Part shown: piece by piece, positions 24,459 through 33,396 of the stretch | Numbering within the stretch: position 1 is the first letter of the stretch | How the letters are laid out: every line of letters starts with the position of its first letter | Origin: Bacteroidota bacterium | GTDB taxonomy: Bacteria > Bacteroidota > Bacteroidia > Flavobacteriales > Flavobacteriaceae | Direction of reading: 5' to 3' | Assembly: GCA_024280635.1 (NCBI GenBank) | Contig: JAJRPS010000007.1 | Span: 1-33,711 of the forward strand | Length of the DNA: 33,711 nucleotides | Translations under genes and position numbers: made by a program | The notes under the pieces: generated by a model | Told to the model about the DNA's origin: nothing | The model's input: the letters and a program-made list of their open reading frames with translations, nothing else | The model's database searches: none

Positions 24459-24565
24459 GCATCAAAAATACATAATTTTGATTTGTGGTTAGCAATTATT
24501 ATGATTTTAGTTTTTTAAAAAGATGAGTTTGGAGATATCCATGGTGATAGTTTCGTTAGTTTTCG

Positions 24566-24588
24566 TAGCTTTGTAATGAATACAAAGC
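24566..24588 (+). promoter_or_regulatory. Candidate bshA promoter overlapping an inverted repeat
   Basis: TAGCTTTG at 24566-24573 matches TAnnTTTG, but no good -33 element lies 19-21 bases upstream. An 8-bp perfect inverted repeat (GCTTTGTA 24568-24575, TACAAAGC 24581-24588, 5-base loop) overlaps the -7 box and the expected start of transcription. It could be an operator or a 5' hairpin. The distance to the ATG at 24648 would be about 68 bases. Confidence 0.4.
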
Positions 24589-24647
24589 ATGCGGATTGTG
24601 AGGTATTATCAATCTTTCAGTTTTTTAATTTTTATAATAAAGAATAG

Positions 24648-25784
24648 ATGAATATAGGAGTTGTTTGTTATCCAACTTTTGGAGGAAGTGGTGTTGTAGC
24701 TACAGAATTAGGGATAGAAATGTCTAAAAAAGGACATGAAATTCATTTTATAGCCTATAATCAGCCTGTTCGGTTGGATTTATTGGTGCATAATGTTCAT
24801 TATCACGAGGTAAATGTTCCTGAATATCCGTTGTTTCACTATCAGCCTTATGAATTAGCTTTATCGAGCAAGTTGGTAGATATGGTAAAGTTGTATAAAA
24901 TTGATATTTTGCATGTGCATTATGCTATACCTCACGCATATGCGGCATATATGGCTAAAAAAATGTTACATGATCAAGGTATTGATATTCCTGTGGTAAC
25001 TACACTTCATGGCACAGATATTACTTTAGTAGGGAGTCATCCATTTTATAAATCGGCAGTTGAGTTTAGTATTAATCATTCTGATGTGGTAACCTCTGTT
25101 TCGGAGAGTTTAAAAGCGGATACTTTGCGGTTATTTGATATTAAAAAAGAAATTCAAGTCGTTACTAATTTTATCGACATGAAAAAATACGATCATGCAG
25201 CAGAGGGTGTTTGTCAGCGTCATGTTTTAGCAGATAAGTCGGAAAAAATAATTACACATGTTAGTAATTTTAGACCTGTAAAACGTATTACAGATGTGAT
25301 TAATATATTTTACAAAATTCAAGAAAAAATACCCGCTAAATTAATGATGGTAGGTGAAGGGCCAGAAAAAGAAGCAGCAGAGCATTTGGTAGAAGAATTA
25401 GGAATAGCCGATAAAGTTTTATTTTTAGGACGAAGTAATGAAGTAGATAGTATTTTATGTTTGTCGGATTTATTTTTATTACCCTCAGAAACCGAGAGCT
25501 TTGGTTTGGCAGCTTTGGAGGCAATGGCATCATCTGTAGCGGTAATCTCTAGTAATACAGGAGGAATACCAGAAGTTAATATTGATGGAGTTTCTGGTTT
25601 TTTAAGAAATGTAGATGATGTTGATGGTATGGCAGAAAAAGCCATTTATATTTTAGAAGATGAAACACGCTTAACTCAATTTAAAAAGAACGCAAAGGAA
25701 GTAGCAAAAAAATTTGATTTAGAAACGATTGTAAATCAGTATGAAAACCTATATACTAATGCAATAAATAATTTAAGAGAGTAA
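24648..25784 (+). CDS. bshA: N-acetyl-alpha-D-glucosaminyl L-malate synthase BshA
   Basis: A 378-residue GT4 glycosyltransferase (GT-B fold) that joins GlcNAc from UDP-GlcNAc to L-malate, the first step of bacillithiol synthesis. The N-terminus MNIGVVCYPTFGGSGVVATE is diagnostic, with the GGSG donor/phosphate loop. Further motifs: ILHVHYAIPHAYAAYMAKKM (about 87-106), VVTTLHGTDITLVGSHP, VSNFRPVKRITDVINIFYKI (about 205-224), and LLPSETESFGLAALEAMASS (about 281-300), which holds the ExxxxxxxE nucleotide-sugar site. Length is standard. BshB1, the next enzyme, is at 8631 in this window. The M1 peptidase gene begins 14 bases after the stop and may be read from the same transcript. Confidence 0.95.
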   Translation: MNIGVVCYPTFGGSGVVATELGIEMSKKGHEIHFIAYNQPVRLDLLVHNVHYHEVNVPEYPLFHYQPYELALSSKLVDMVKLYKIDILHVHYAIPHAYAAYMAKKMLHDQGIDIPVVTTLHGTDITLVGSHPFYKSAVEFSINHSDVVTSVSESLKADTLRLFDIKKEIQVVTNFIDMKKYDHAAEGVCQRHVLADKSEKIITHVSNFRPVKRITDVINIFYKIQEKIPAKLMMVGEGPEKEAAEHLVEELGIADKVLFLGRSNEVDSILCLSDLFLLPSETESFGLAALEAMASSVAVISSNTGGIPEVNIDGVSGFLRNVDDVDGMAEKAIYILEDETRLTQFKKNAKEVAKKFDLETIVNQYENLYTNAINNLRE

Positions 25785-25798
25785 AAACACTTAAGAAT

Positions 25799-27790
25799 AT
25801 GGAAGTAGTAAAAAGAAACAAGGGGATTGCGCAAAAAATAATTTTGTTATTATTATGTATGATGGCTAATATGATTTTTGCTCAAAAATATGTAAGTAAA
25901 TTAGACAAAGCATTTAAAAAAGATTTAGAAGTTATTGCCGAATCAGAACGGAAAGCAGCATTTAAAGCAAGCTTATCTCCAGTAAATTTAAATACAGGAA
26001 ATTATGATTTAAAATATCATAGGATAGCGTTAAATTTGGATCCTTCTACAACAACACTTTCAGGTGTAGTAACATCCTATTTTACTGCAAAAGAGAATTT
26101 ATCAGAAATAACTTTTGAACTTTCTGATAATATGATTGTTTCACAAGTAGTACAACGAGGGGTAGTATTATCATTTAATCAGAACAGTAATGATGAAGTG
26201 ATTATAGTGCTTCCAGTAGTTCAGAATGTGGGAGTTTTAGACTCTTTAACAATAACATATTCTGGAAGCCCAATAAGTTCAGGTTTTGGTTCGTATGCAG
26301 CAACAACACATAATGGTAATCCTATAGTTTGGACATTGTCAGAGCCTTACGGAGCAAAAGGATGGTGGCCATGTAAGCAAGATTTAAATGATAAAATAGA
26401 TAGTATAGATGTATTTATAACAACTCCTAAATTTAATGCGTCATCAGAAGAATATATTGCGGTAAGTAATGGCTTAGAGCAAAGTCAAGTAACAACAGGG
26501 TTAAATAAAACAACACATTTTAAACATAAATATCCAATACCAGCATATTTAATAGCCTTTGCTGTTACTAATTATGGAGTATATTCACATAATGTACCCA
26601 ATAACGGAAATTCATTTGATGTAGTAAATTATGTGTATCCAGAAAACTTAACTACTGCACAATCACAAACGGGGATAACAGTAGATATTATTAATTTATA
26701 CTCAAATTTGTTTGGAGAGTATCCTTTTGCAAATGAAAAATACGGACATGCTCAATTTGGTTGGGGAGGAGGAATGGAGCACACAACAGTTTCATTTATG
26801 AATAATTTTAATAGAGATTTAATAGCACATGAGTTAGGGCATCAATGGTTTGGGAACAAAGTAACCTGTGGTAGTTGGAAAGATATTTGGTTAAATGAGG
26901 GATTTGCTACGTATTTATCAGGTTTAACCATAGAAAATTTAGATGGAGGTCCGCAATTTAAATCGTGGCGAGAAGGAAAAGTAAGTACAATAACTTCTGC
27001 AACAGACGGAGCAGTATATTTATCAGATGTCGATACAACAAGTGTTAATAGGATATTTAGTTGGCGTTTATCATACAGTAAAGGTGCGATGGTATTGCAC
27101 ATGTTGCGTAAAAAATTAGGAGATAATGTATTTTTTCAAGCGGTTAGAAATTATTTGTCAGATAATCAATTGGCATATAATTATGCAGTAACCGAACAAT
27201 TTAAAGTAGCATTAGAAACAGAAAGCGGCTTAAATTTAACCGAGTTTTTTAATGATTGGGTTTATAAGGAAGGATATCCTACTTATGTTGCAGAATGGCA
27301 ACAAACAAGTAGTACACAAATAACGGTTCAACTCAATCAAACACAAAGTGATCTTTCTGTAGGTTTTTTTGAAGCTCCCGTTCCAATACGTATTATTGGT
27401 ACAGGAGGACAAATTTTAGATGTGATTTATGACAACACAACAAATGGACAGCAATTTGCTAGTTCAGTAACATTTCCTGTAGCTAATATAGCAGTAGATC
27501 CAGATTATCATTTGATTTCTAAAAACAATAGCTCTATATTAAATGTAAATTTAGAAATACTTGCAAAAGAATTAACGGTATATCCAAATCCAACGCAAAC
27601 AACTATTCATATAAACGCACCAATAAATATACAAATTAAAAAGGTGAGTATCTTTAATGCATTAGGGCAATTGGTGCTTGAAACAGAAAATACAAATACA
27701 ATAGACGTCTCAAAACTAGCAACAGGGTTATTGTTGTTAAATATTGAAACTAATTTAGAAACCTATCACAAACAAATAATCAAAAAATAG
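25799..27790 (+). CDS. M1 family metallopeptidase with type IX secretion sorting domain
   Basis: A 663-residue secreted zinc aminopeptidase. An N-terminal signal peptide (about 1-28) is preceded by a basic stretch. The M1 N-terminal beta domain follows (YDLKYHRIALNLDPSTTTLSG), then the exopeptidase motif GWGGGMEHTTVSFM, in which His replaces the more common Asn of GAMEN. The zinc site is His344, His348 and Glu367 (HELGHQWFG...NEGFATY, the HExxH-x18-E pattern). The last 75 residues form a type A C-terminal sorting domain (ELTVYPNPTQTTIHIN ... KVSIFNALGQLVLETE ... HKQIIKK), which directs export by the type IX system and release or anchoring at the surface. It probably feeds on extracellular peptides. 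It starts 14 bases after bshA; its own promoter is not visible. Confidence 0.92.
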   Translation: MEVVKRNKGIAQKIILLLLCMMANMIFAQKYVSKLDKAFKKDLEVIAESERKAAFKASLSPVNLNTGNYDLKYHRIALNLDPSTTTLSGVVTSYFTAKENLSEITFELSDNMIVSQVVQRGVVLSFNQNSNDEVIIVLPVVQNVGVLDSLTITYSGSPISSGFGSYAATTHNGNPIVWTLSEPYGAKGWWPCKQDLNDKIDSIDVFITTPKFNASSEEYIAVSNGLEQSQVTTGLNKTTHFKHKYPIPAYLIAFAVTNYGVYSHNVPNNGNSFDVVNYVYPENLTTAQSQTGITVDIINLYSNLFGEYPFANEKYGHAQFGWGGGMEHTTVSFMNNFNRDLIAHELGHQWFGNKVTCGSWKDIWLNEGFATYLSGLTIENLDGGPQFKSWREGKVSTITSATDGAVYLSDVDTTSVNRIFSWRLSYSKGAMVLHMLRKKLGDNVFFQAVRNYLSDNQLAYNYAVTEQFKVALETESGLNLTEFFNDWVYKEGYPTYVAEWQQTSSTQITVQLNQTQSDLSVGFFEAPVPIRIIGTGGQILDVIYDNTTNGQQFASSVTFPVANIAVDPDYHLISKNNSSILNVNLEILAKELTVYPNPTQTTIHINAPINIQIKKVSIFNALGQLVLETENTNTIDVSKLATGLLLLNIETNLETYHKQIIKK

Positions 27791-27905
27791 AAAGGAATTA
27801 AAGGCAAATGAAGTATTTTTTTTTGTAAAAAAAATAAATAAATACAACTGTCAAATCAAACAGAATAATAAACCATTAGCTTTTAAAAAGTGGTTAAATA
27901 AATAG

Positions 27906-27913
27906 TATCTTTG
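27906..27913 (+). promoter_or_regulatory. Candidate -7 box of the DEAD-box helicase operon
   Basis: TATCTTTG is a full TAnnTTTG match, 18 bases before the ATG at 27932. TTTT at 27881-27884 is a weak -33 candidate with a 21-base spacer. The leader would be about 12 bases. Confidence 0.5.
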
Positions 27914-27931
27914 CAATCTTAAAATAAAGAT

Positions 27932-29050
27932 ATGGCAACATTTGCATCATTAGGTATTCAAAAAGGATACGTAAAAAGTTTGAAAGAACTCAACATTACC
28001 ACACCTACAGCAATACAAGAAAAAGCAATACCTGTATTGTTAAAATCAAATACCGATTTTGTAGGGTTAGCACAAACCGGTACAGGTAAAACAGCCGCTT
28101 TCGGATTACCCATATTACATAAAATTGATACGTCTAAAAATGAAATTCAAGCATTAATTTTATCGCCAACACGTGAGTTGGTACAGCAAATAAAAAAACA
28201 GCTTTTTAAATTTACCAAATATATTGACAATCAAATTTTTGCAGAAGCCGTTTATGGAGGGGAAAAAATTGATAAGCAATTGGCACGTTTGGATAGAACA
28301 ACACACATTATTGTTGCAACACCAGGACGATTAGCCGATTTTATTAAAAGAGGCGATATCAACCTTAAAAATGTACAAACAGTTGTTTTAGATGAAGCCG
28401 ATGAAATGTTAAGTATGGGGTTTAAACAAGATTTAGATTACATACTAAAACACACACAAGGGGAAAGAAATACTTGGTTGTTTTCCGCAACAATGCCAGC
28501 AGGAATACAGCAAATTATAAAAAATTACATGAATCCTAAAGCGGTTCATATAAGTGTTAAAAAAGAAAATCAAGTAAATGAAAATATAAGTCATAGTTAT
28601 ATTAGAACATCCATTAATGGAAAGTTGGATATGCTCATGCAAGTTTTAGAATCACGTGGAGAAGAACGAGGTATTATCTTTTGTAAAACCAAAGCAGGTG
28701 CTCAAAAGCTAAAAGAACAACTCAATGAAGAAGGCTACGCGGTAGATGCTTTAGAAGGGAATATGAAGCAAAAAGAACGTGATAAAGTAATGCGTGCTTT
28801 TAAAAATGAAAGCTTACAGTTTTTGATATCTACAGATGTTGCTGCGCGTGGTATTGATGTGCAAAACTTAGGGTTTGTAATACACCATCAATTACCAGAA
28901 CATATAGAATATTATACACACCGTAGTGGACGTACTGCTAGAGCAGGTAAAAAAGGAGATTCAATTGCTTTTATACTACCAAATGAAATGGAAGATATTG
29001 TACGCATACAAAAAGCCTTAAATATTACTTTTCAAGACAGAACCTTATAG
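27932..29050 (+). CDS. DEAD-box ATP-dependent RNA helicase (minimal core)
   Basis: A 372-residue RNA helicase close to the minimal two-RecA-domain core. All motifs are present: Q motif (FASLGIQKGYVKSLKEL with TTPTAIQEKAIP), motif I AQTGTGKT, Ia PTRELVQQ, Ib TPGR, motif II VLDEADEML, motif III FSAT, IV GIIFCKTKAGAQKL, V ISTDVAARGIDV and VI YTHRSGRTARAGK. The C-terminal basic extension of many relatives (RhlE, CsdA/DeaD) is missing; the protein ends shortly after motif VI with NITFQDRTL. Likely roles are ribosome assembly or mRNA turnover, often cold-related, but no partner is shown here. It heads a run of four same-strand genes (TRIC channel, DUF1456, HD) with gaps of 15, 2 and 6 bases. Confidence 0.94.
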   Translation: MATFASLGIQKGYVKSLKELNITTPTAIQEKAIPVLLKSNTDFVGLAQTGTGKTAAFGLPILHKIDTSKNEIQALILSPTRELVQQIKKQLFKFTKYIDNQIFAEAVYGGEKIDKQLARLDRTTHIIVATPGRLADFIKRGDINLKNVQTVVLDEADEMLSMGFKQDLDYILKHTQGERNTWLFSATMPAGIQQIIKNYMNPKAVHISVKKENQVNENISHSYIRTSINGKLDMLMQVLESRGEERGIIFCKTKAGAQKLKEQLNEEGYAVDALEGNMKQKERDKVMRAFKNESLQFLISTDVAARGIDVQNLGFVIHHQLPEHIEYYTHRSGRTARAGKKGDSIAFILPNEMEDIVRIQKALNITFQDRTL

Positions 29051-29065
29051 GAATATTACGCATAT

Positions 29066-29695
29066 ATGAACTTGATTTATGGTTTAGATATTTTAGGAAC
29101 TTTTGCATTTGCAATTAGTGGAGCATTGGTAGCCTCTAAAAAAAAGTTTGATTTATTTGGAGTAATTATAATCGCTTTTGTTACCGCAGTGGGAGGCGGA
29201 ATGATACGTGATGTTTTAATAAACTATCATCCTATTAATTGGATTGGCGATTTAAATTATGTCTGGACCATATTGATTGCAGTAATTTTTACATTTCTAT
29301 TTAAAAGTAAAATTGCGCCCTTATCTAAAACAATGTTTCTTTTTGATACCATTGGGATAGCTGTTTTTACATTATTAGGGACAGAAAAAGGTTTAAATTA
29401 TGGTTTACATCCTTTTATAGCGGTTATCATGGGAGTGGTATCAGCAGTAATGGGTGGTGTGTTAAGAGATGTTTTAACACAAAAAACACCATTAATTTTT
29501 AAAAAGGAAATTTATGCACTAGCCTGTTTTTTAGGAGCTTTATTTTTTCTAATTTTGCGTAAGCTAAACATGTCAATCAATGTACAATACATATTAACCA
29601 TTGTTTTAGTGGTGTGTGTCCGAACAATAGCAGTAAAATATAAATTACAATTGCCAAAAATTAAGGACGACCTATTTGGTAAATTAAAAAAATAA
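29066..29695 (+). CDS. TRIC-family (UPF0126) trimeric cation channel protein
   Basis: A 209-residue inner-membrane protein with about seven hydrophobic segments made of two repeated UPF0126 units. The two copies show the same motif: AFAISGALVASKKKFDLFGVIIIAFVTAVGGGMIRDVL (about 14-51) and IAVIMGVVSAVMGGVLRDVL (about 118-137), each with the glycine-rich GGGMIRD / GGVLRD turn. Structures of bacterial TRIC homologues show a trimer of K+-conducting pores; the physiological role in bacteria is unclear, though glycine transport has been suggested for some. It lies 15 bases after the DEAD-box gene and 2 bases before the DUF1456 gene, so it is part of that transcript. Confidence 0.9.
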   Translation: MNLIYGLDILGTFAFAISGALVASKKKFDLFGVIIIAFVTAVGGGMIRDVLINYHPINWIGDLNYVWTILIAVIFTFLFKSKIAPLSKTMFLFDTIGIAVFTLLGTEKGLNYGLHPFIAVIMGVVSAVMGGVLRDVLTQKTPLIFKKEIYALACFLGALFFLILRKLNMSINVQYILTIVLVVCVRTIAVKYKLQLPKIKDDLFGKLKK

Positions 29696-29697
29696 TT

Positions 29698-29955
29698 ATG
29701 GGATTAACAAATAACGATATTTTCAAAAAATTAAGAGTTGCACACAAACTACGCGATGATGATATGGTAAAAATATTAGAATTGGTAGATTTCAGAATGT
29801 CAAAAAGTGAATTAAACGCTTTTTTCAGAAATGAAGATCACCCAAAATATATGGAGTGTGGAGACCAAGTGTTGCGTAACTTTTTAAACGGACTCATCAT
29901 TCATTTGCGTGGTCCAATGCCAGATAATCGAAAGAAAAAAACTTCTGATGATTAA
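29698..29955 (+). CDS. DUF1456 family protein (single domain)
   Basis: An 85-residue protein of the DUF1456 (YehS) family. The recognisable pattern is NNDIFKKLRVAHKLRDDDMVKILELVDFRMSKSELNAFFRNEDHPKYMECGDQVLRNFLNGLIIHLRGP, split in the usual way by KSEL and by the HP-Y-C-D turn. E. coli YehS has two such repeats and is about twice as long; this one has a single copy, followed by a short Lys-rich tail (NRKKKTSDD). The fold is probably helical and soluble. No function is established. It starts 2 bases after the TRIC gene and ends 6 bases before the HD gene; translational coupling is likely. Confidence 0.85.
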   Translation: MGLTNNDIFKKLRVAHKLRDDDMVKILELVDFRMSKSELNAFFRNEDHPKYMECGDQVLRNFLNGLIIHLRGPMPDNRKKKTSDD

Positions 29956-29961
29956 AATAAT

Positions 29962-30579
29962 ATGCTAAAAAATACATTCATATCACTCATCGCTAATTAC
30001 ACAAATAGCGATATTTTGATAGATGAGTTATGGATTGATATTGAAAAAAAGTATTCAACAAAAAATAGATATTACCATACTTTAAACCATCTTGAAAATC
30101 TTTTAAAAGAACTTTTAAAAGTAAAAGGGGAAATTGAAAATTGGAATGTCGTATTATTTACGCTTTATTATCATGATATTATTTACAGTTCAGTAAATTC
30201 AAATAATGAAGAGAAGAGTGCTGAGTATGCTGAGATACAAATGAATAAACTGTCAATAAAAGTTGGCTTAATAACAAGTTGTAAACGCCAAATTCTAGCA
30301 ACGAAATCGCATAGCTTATCTACTGAAAAAGACACCAATTATTTTATAGATGCAGATCTTTCTGTGCTTGGGGGAAGTTGGGAAATATATCAAGAATATT
30401 GTAAAAACGTACGAAAGGAATATTCAATTTATCCTGATTTTATATATAATAAAGGAAGAAAAAAAGTATTGACTCATTTTTTAGAAATGAAAAGAATTTT
30501 TAAAACAGATTTTTTTTATAAAAAATATGAGACTCAAGCAAAACAGAATTTGCAAAAAGAAATAACATTACTTGGATAA
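29962..30579 (+). CDS. HD-superfamily metal-dependent phosphohydrolase-like protein
   Basis: A 205-residue protein of the predicted HD-superfamily hydrolase group in which the first His comes in a RYYHTLNHL motif (about 36-44) and the HD pair in LYYHDIIYS (His71-Asp72), with a late acidic site in DADLSVLGG (about 111-119). EEKSAEYAEIQMNKL and KGRKKVLTHFLEMKRIFKTD are also typical of the group. Metal ligands are therefore His39 or His43, His71, Asp72 and an Asp near 113, which suggests a phosphohydrolase, but no substrate is known for the family. Base composition is slightly more AT-rich than in its neighbours. It is the last gene of the four-gene run and converges with the RluE-like gene, with 19 bases between stops. 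Confidence 0.82.
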   Translation: MLKNTFISLIANYTNSDILIDELWIDIEKKYSTKNRYYHTLNHLENLLKELLKVKGEIENWNVVLFTLYYHDIIYSSVNSNNEEKSAEYAEIQMNKLSIKVGLITSCKRQILATKSHSLSTEKDTNYFIDADLSVLGGSWEIYQEYCKNVRKEYSIYPDFIYNKGRKKVLTHFLEMKRIFKTDFFYKKYETQAKQNLQKEITLLG

Positions 30580-30598
30580 TGGATAACTAACAATAGAA

Positions 30599-31180
30599 TT
30601 AGATATTGATTTTGTTGCCAAATGCAATAACCTCCCCAGCTTTCATATTATCAAATTTAACATTTCCAATACGCATGCGTACCAAACGTAAAGTAGGAAA
30701 ACCAACAGCAGCAGTCATTTTACGGACTTGTCTAAATTTTCCTTCACGTAAAGTGATAGAAACCCAGGTAGTAGGTCCATGACGCTCATCTCTAATTTTT
30801 TTAGCACGTTCAGGTAAATTATTTGGAGGGATAACTTGAAAAGCTTTACACGGTTTGGTGGTGTATTTTTTACCTTCTACGGTTATAATAACACCATTTT
30901 GTAACTGTTGTAATGCTTCTTCAGTAATAATACCATCCACTTGTACGTAGTATTCTTTCTCAATTTTACTACTCAAAATATGATAACTAGTTTTACCGTC
31001 TGTAGTGAGTAATAGTAAGCCTTCGGAATCCAAATCTAACCTTCCAATAGGCATGGTCCCTTTGGGGAAATCATGTAATTCGCCTAATAATTTATTTCTT
31101 TTTTTTTGATGCTGCTCATTGTTTACAAACTGACTTAAATATCCCCAAGGTTTGAAAATTAAAAAATGCTGATGTTTCAT
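30599..31180 (-). CDS. rluE: RluE-like 23S rRNA pseudouridine synthase (RsuA/RluB family)
   Basis: A 193-residue pseudouridine synthase. The start is ATG at 31180 (MKHQHFLIFKPWGYLSQF); an in-frame TTG at 31198 overlaps recQ and is unlikely. The active Asp49 is in MPIGRLDLDSEGLLLLT, the second conserved block is IEKEYYVQVDG and the third is LREGKFRQVRKMTAAVGFPTLRLVRM (about 150-175). There is no N-terminal S4 domain, which is the layout of RluE, the enzyme for U2457 in E. coli 23S rRNA; the exact target here is inferred. Its start is separated from the recQ stop by a single base, so the two are co-transcribed. Confidence 0.86.
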   Translation of the reverse strand: MKHQHFLIFKPWGYLSQFVNNEQHQKKRNKLLGELHDFPKGTMPIGRLDLDSEGLLLLTTDGKTSYHILSSKIEKEYYVQVDGIITEEALQQLQNGVIITVEGKKYTTKPCKAFQVIPPNNLPERAKKIRDERHGPTTWVSITLREGKFRQVRKMTAAVGFPTLRLVRMRIGNVKFDNMKAGEVIAFGNKINI

Positions 31181-31181
31181 A

Positions 31182-33290
31182 TTAACTTTCTTTTTCAATA
31201 ATAGTTAAGGCTAAACGGATGGTTCCATAATCCATTTTTTTATCAAAATACTCAAAATAAGGTTTTAATCCTTCGGGGTTTTTTAATTCTTTTTGTGCAT
31301 CTTTTATTTTTTGAACGTCTTTTTTATCAATGTGTTGGTAAATATCAACGTCTTTGCCTTCTATATATAGTTTTGTAATATGAGAAAGAATAGTATTGGT
31401 ACTTAATTCTCGTTTTTTAGCAATTTCTTCAATAGTTAAACCTTCTTTATAAAGTTTATAGGTTGTTTTGTAAGTATCGCCTTTTTGTCTTTTATTTTTG
31501 AGCTTTTCATTTGTGAAAGCCAATATTTCGGCAATAAATTGATCACCATATACTTCCATTTTTCGTTGTCCAACACCACTAATGGTTAAAAAATCACTTT
31601 CAGAAAGCGGTCTAACACGTTCCATTTCTTTTAAGGTAGCATCATTAAAAACCAAATAGGCAGGTATGTTTTGAGCTATGGAAATTTCATGACGTAATGT
31701 ACGTAAGCGTTCAAATAAGGTATTGGGTTTTTGCAACCTTGTCGCTTTTTTACCAACAATATTTTTAGATATTTCAATAGGTTTGGTTAGTTTTACTTTT
31801 TCGCCTTCAAATAATACTTTCTTGGAAAAATCGGTTAATTGCAGCGCATTGTGTTTGTGAAAAGCAATTTCACAATACCCTTGGTTTATCAATTGAATGA
31901 TGTAATGTTGCCAATCTTTCCAAGAAACCTCATTGCCAATACCATACGTTTTTATGGTACTATCATAGCGTTTGTCAATAATAGTAGCATTTTTTGCACC
32001 GCGAAGCACATCAATAACCACACCTGTAGCTTCTTTTTCTTGTAAACGGGCAATGGTAGATAGTGCTTTTTGAGCAATAATGGTACCGTCAAAAAATTCG
32101 GGAGGATTTTTACATACATCACAATTACCACAATTGGTTGCTAAAAGTTCTCCAAAATAACTCAGTAGTATTTTACGGCGGCAAGTAGTGGCTTCACTAA
32201 ACTGCTTCATGCGGTCTAATTTAGCAATTTGTACTTCAGAGTTAGTAGCGCCATCAGCAAATTTACGGAGTTGTATTACATCCGCATAACTATGAAAAAG
32301 TAAGGCGTTAGCAGGTAATCCGTCACGACCAGAACGACCAATTTCTTGATAATAGCCTTCAATGTTTTTGGGCATGTTGTAATGTATTACCCAGCGCACG
32401 TTACTTTTGTCAATTCCCATACCAAAAGCAACGGTAGCACAAACCACTTGAGTTTTATCAAAAATAAAATTTTCTTGCGCTTTGGTACGTTGATCAAAAG
32501 ACAAACCAGCATGATAACTACTGGCTTTAATACCGTGTATTTGTAATTTATCAGCAATTTGCTCGGTAGATTTTCTACTCAAGCAATAAATAATTCCCGC
32601 TTCATTGGGTTTGCTTCTAATAAATTTTACAATTTGAGAAATTCTGTCGTTTGCCGGTCGTACTTCAATCTCTATATTTTTCCGATCAAAAGAAGCTATA
32701 AATTGCTTAGCGTTCGGGATGTTTAGTTGCTGTACAATATCTGCACGTGTAGCTTTGTCTGCAGTAGCGGTTAAAGCGATGATGGGAATGTTGGGGAGTT
32801 TGTGTTTTAAATACCCTAATTGTTGGTAGGAGGGTCTGAAATCATGCCCCCATGAGGATATACAATGCGCCTCATCAATAGCAATACAACTGATGTATTT
32901 TTCATTTAAGATGTTTTCTAAAAGCGATAAACTCTCAGGTGCTACGTATAGCAATTTTAATTTATGGTTATAAATGTCTTCAAATATTTGCTGATGTTCT
33001 TCAGCTGATTGACTGCTGTTATAGTAATTAGCGGCAATACCGTTAGCTTTTAGTCCGTCAACTTGATCTTTCATTAAGGCAATTAATGGGCTCACAACAA
33101 GGGTTAGTCCTTTTAAAAGTAATGCAGGTAATTGAAAACAGATGGATTTACCACCACCTGTGGGCATAATAACCATATTATCATGACCACTTAAAACCGA
33201 TTCAATAATTTCTTGCTGTTGTGCACGAAAGCTATCGTATCCAAAATATTTTTTTAGGGTAGGAAAAAGTTTGTCTTTGTATTGCGTCAT
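31182..33290 (-). CDS. recQ: ATP-dependent DNA helicase RecQ
   Basis: A 702-residue 3'-5' DNA helicase for recombination repair. Helicase motifs: FRAQQQEIIESVLSGHDN (motif 0), VIMPTGGGKSICFQLPAL (motif I), AIDEAHCISSWGHDFRPSY (DEAH, about 138-156), ALTATADKAT (III), GIIYCLSRKSTEQIA (IV), ATVAFGMGIDKSNVRWVIHY (V) and YYQEIGRSGRDGLPA (VI). The RecQ zinc-binding region CRRKILLSYFGE with CGNCDVC follows (about 370-395), then a winged-helix RQC domain, an HRDC domain (LRHEISIAQNIPAYLVFNDA, about 530-600) and a C-terminal helix-turn-helix (EGLTIEEIAKKRELSTNTIL). Length is longer than E. coli RecQ (609) because of that tail, as is common in this phylum. RluE follows directly. Confidence 0.95.
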   Translation of the reverse strand: MTQYKDKLFPTLKKYFGYDSFRAQQQEIIESVLSGHDNMVIMPTGGGKSICFQLPALLLKGLTLVVSPLIALMKDQVDGLKANGIAANYYNSSQSAEEHQQIFEDIYNHKLKLLYVAPESLSLLENILNEKYISCIAIDEAHCISSWGHDFRPSYQQLGYLKHKLPNIPIIALTATADKATRADIVQQLNIPNAKQFIASFDRKNIEIEVRPANDRISQIVKFIRSKPNEAGIIYCLSRKSTEQIADKLQIHGIKASSYHAGLSFDQRTKAQENFIFDKTQVVCATVAFGMGIDKSNVRWVIHYNMPKNIEGYYQEIGRSGRDGLPANALLFHSYADVIQLRKFADGATNSEVQIAKLDRMKQFSEATTCRRKILLSYFGELLATNCGNCDVCKNPPEFFDGTIIAQKALSTIARLQEKEATGVVIDVLRGAKNATIIDKRYDSTIKTYGIGNEVSWKDWQHYIIQLINQGYCEIAFHKHNALQLTDFSKKVLFEGEKVKLTKPIEISKNIVGKKATRLQKPNTLFERLRTLRHEISIAQNIPAYLVFNDATLKEMERVRPLSESDFLTISGVGQRKMEVYGDQFIAEILAFTNEKLKNKRQKGDTYKTTYKLYKEGLTIEEIAKKRELSTNTILSHITKLYIEGKDVDIYQHIDKKDVQKIKDAQKELKNPEGLKPYFEYFDKKMDYGTIRLALTIIEKES

Positions 33291-33361
33291 GTATTATAAT
33301 TGCTAAGATGATAAAAGCAAAGATACAGAAGATATTTTGAGCAATTTAAAAAGTTGGACAT

Positions 33362-33391
33362 AAAAAAACCGAAGCGAAAGCTTCGGTTTTT
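33362..33391. terminator. Bidirectional terminator hairpin
   Basis: CCGAAGC (33369-33375) and GCTTCGG (33380-33386) form a 7-bp stem with a GAAA tetraloop on the plus strand. An A-run precedes it and a T-run follows, so it works on both strands. It ends 5 bases from the GNAT-like gene stop and terminates that minus-strand gene; recQ begins 72 bases further on. Confidence 0.88.
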
Positions 33392-33396
33392 AAATA

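Noticed and set aside
30670-30685. Palindrome ACGCATGCGT as a third MarR operator
   Set aside because: It lies inside the RluE-like coding sequence, lacks the TATGCACGCATA core and is not near a TAnnTTTG box at the right distance.
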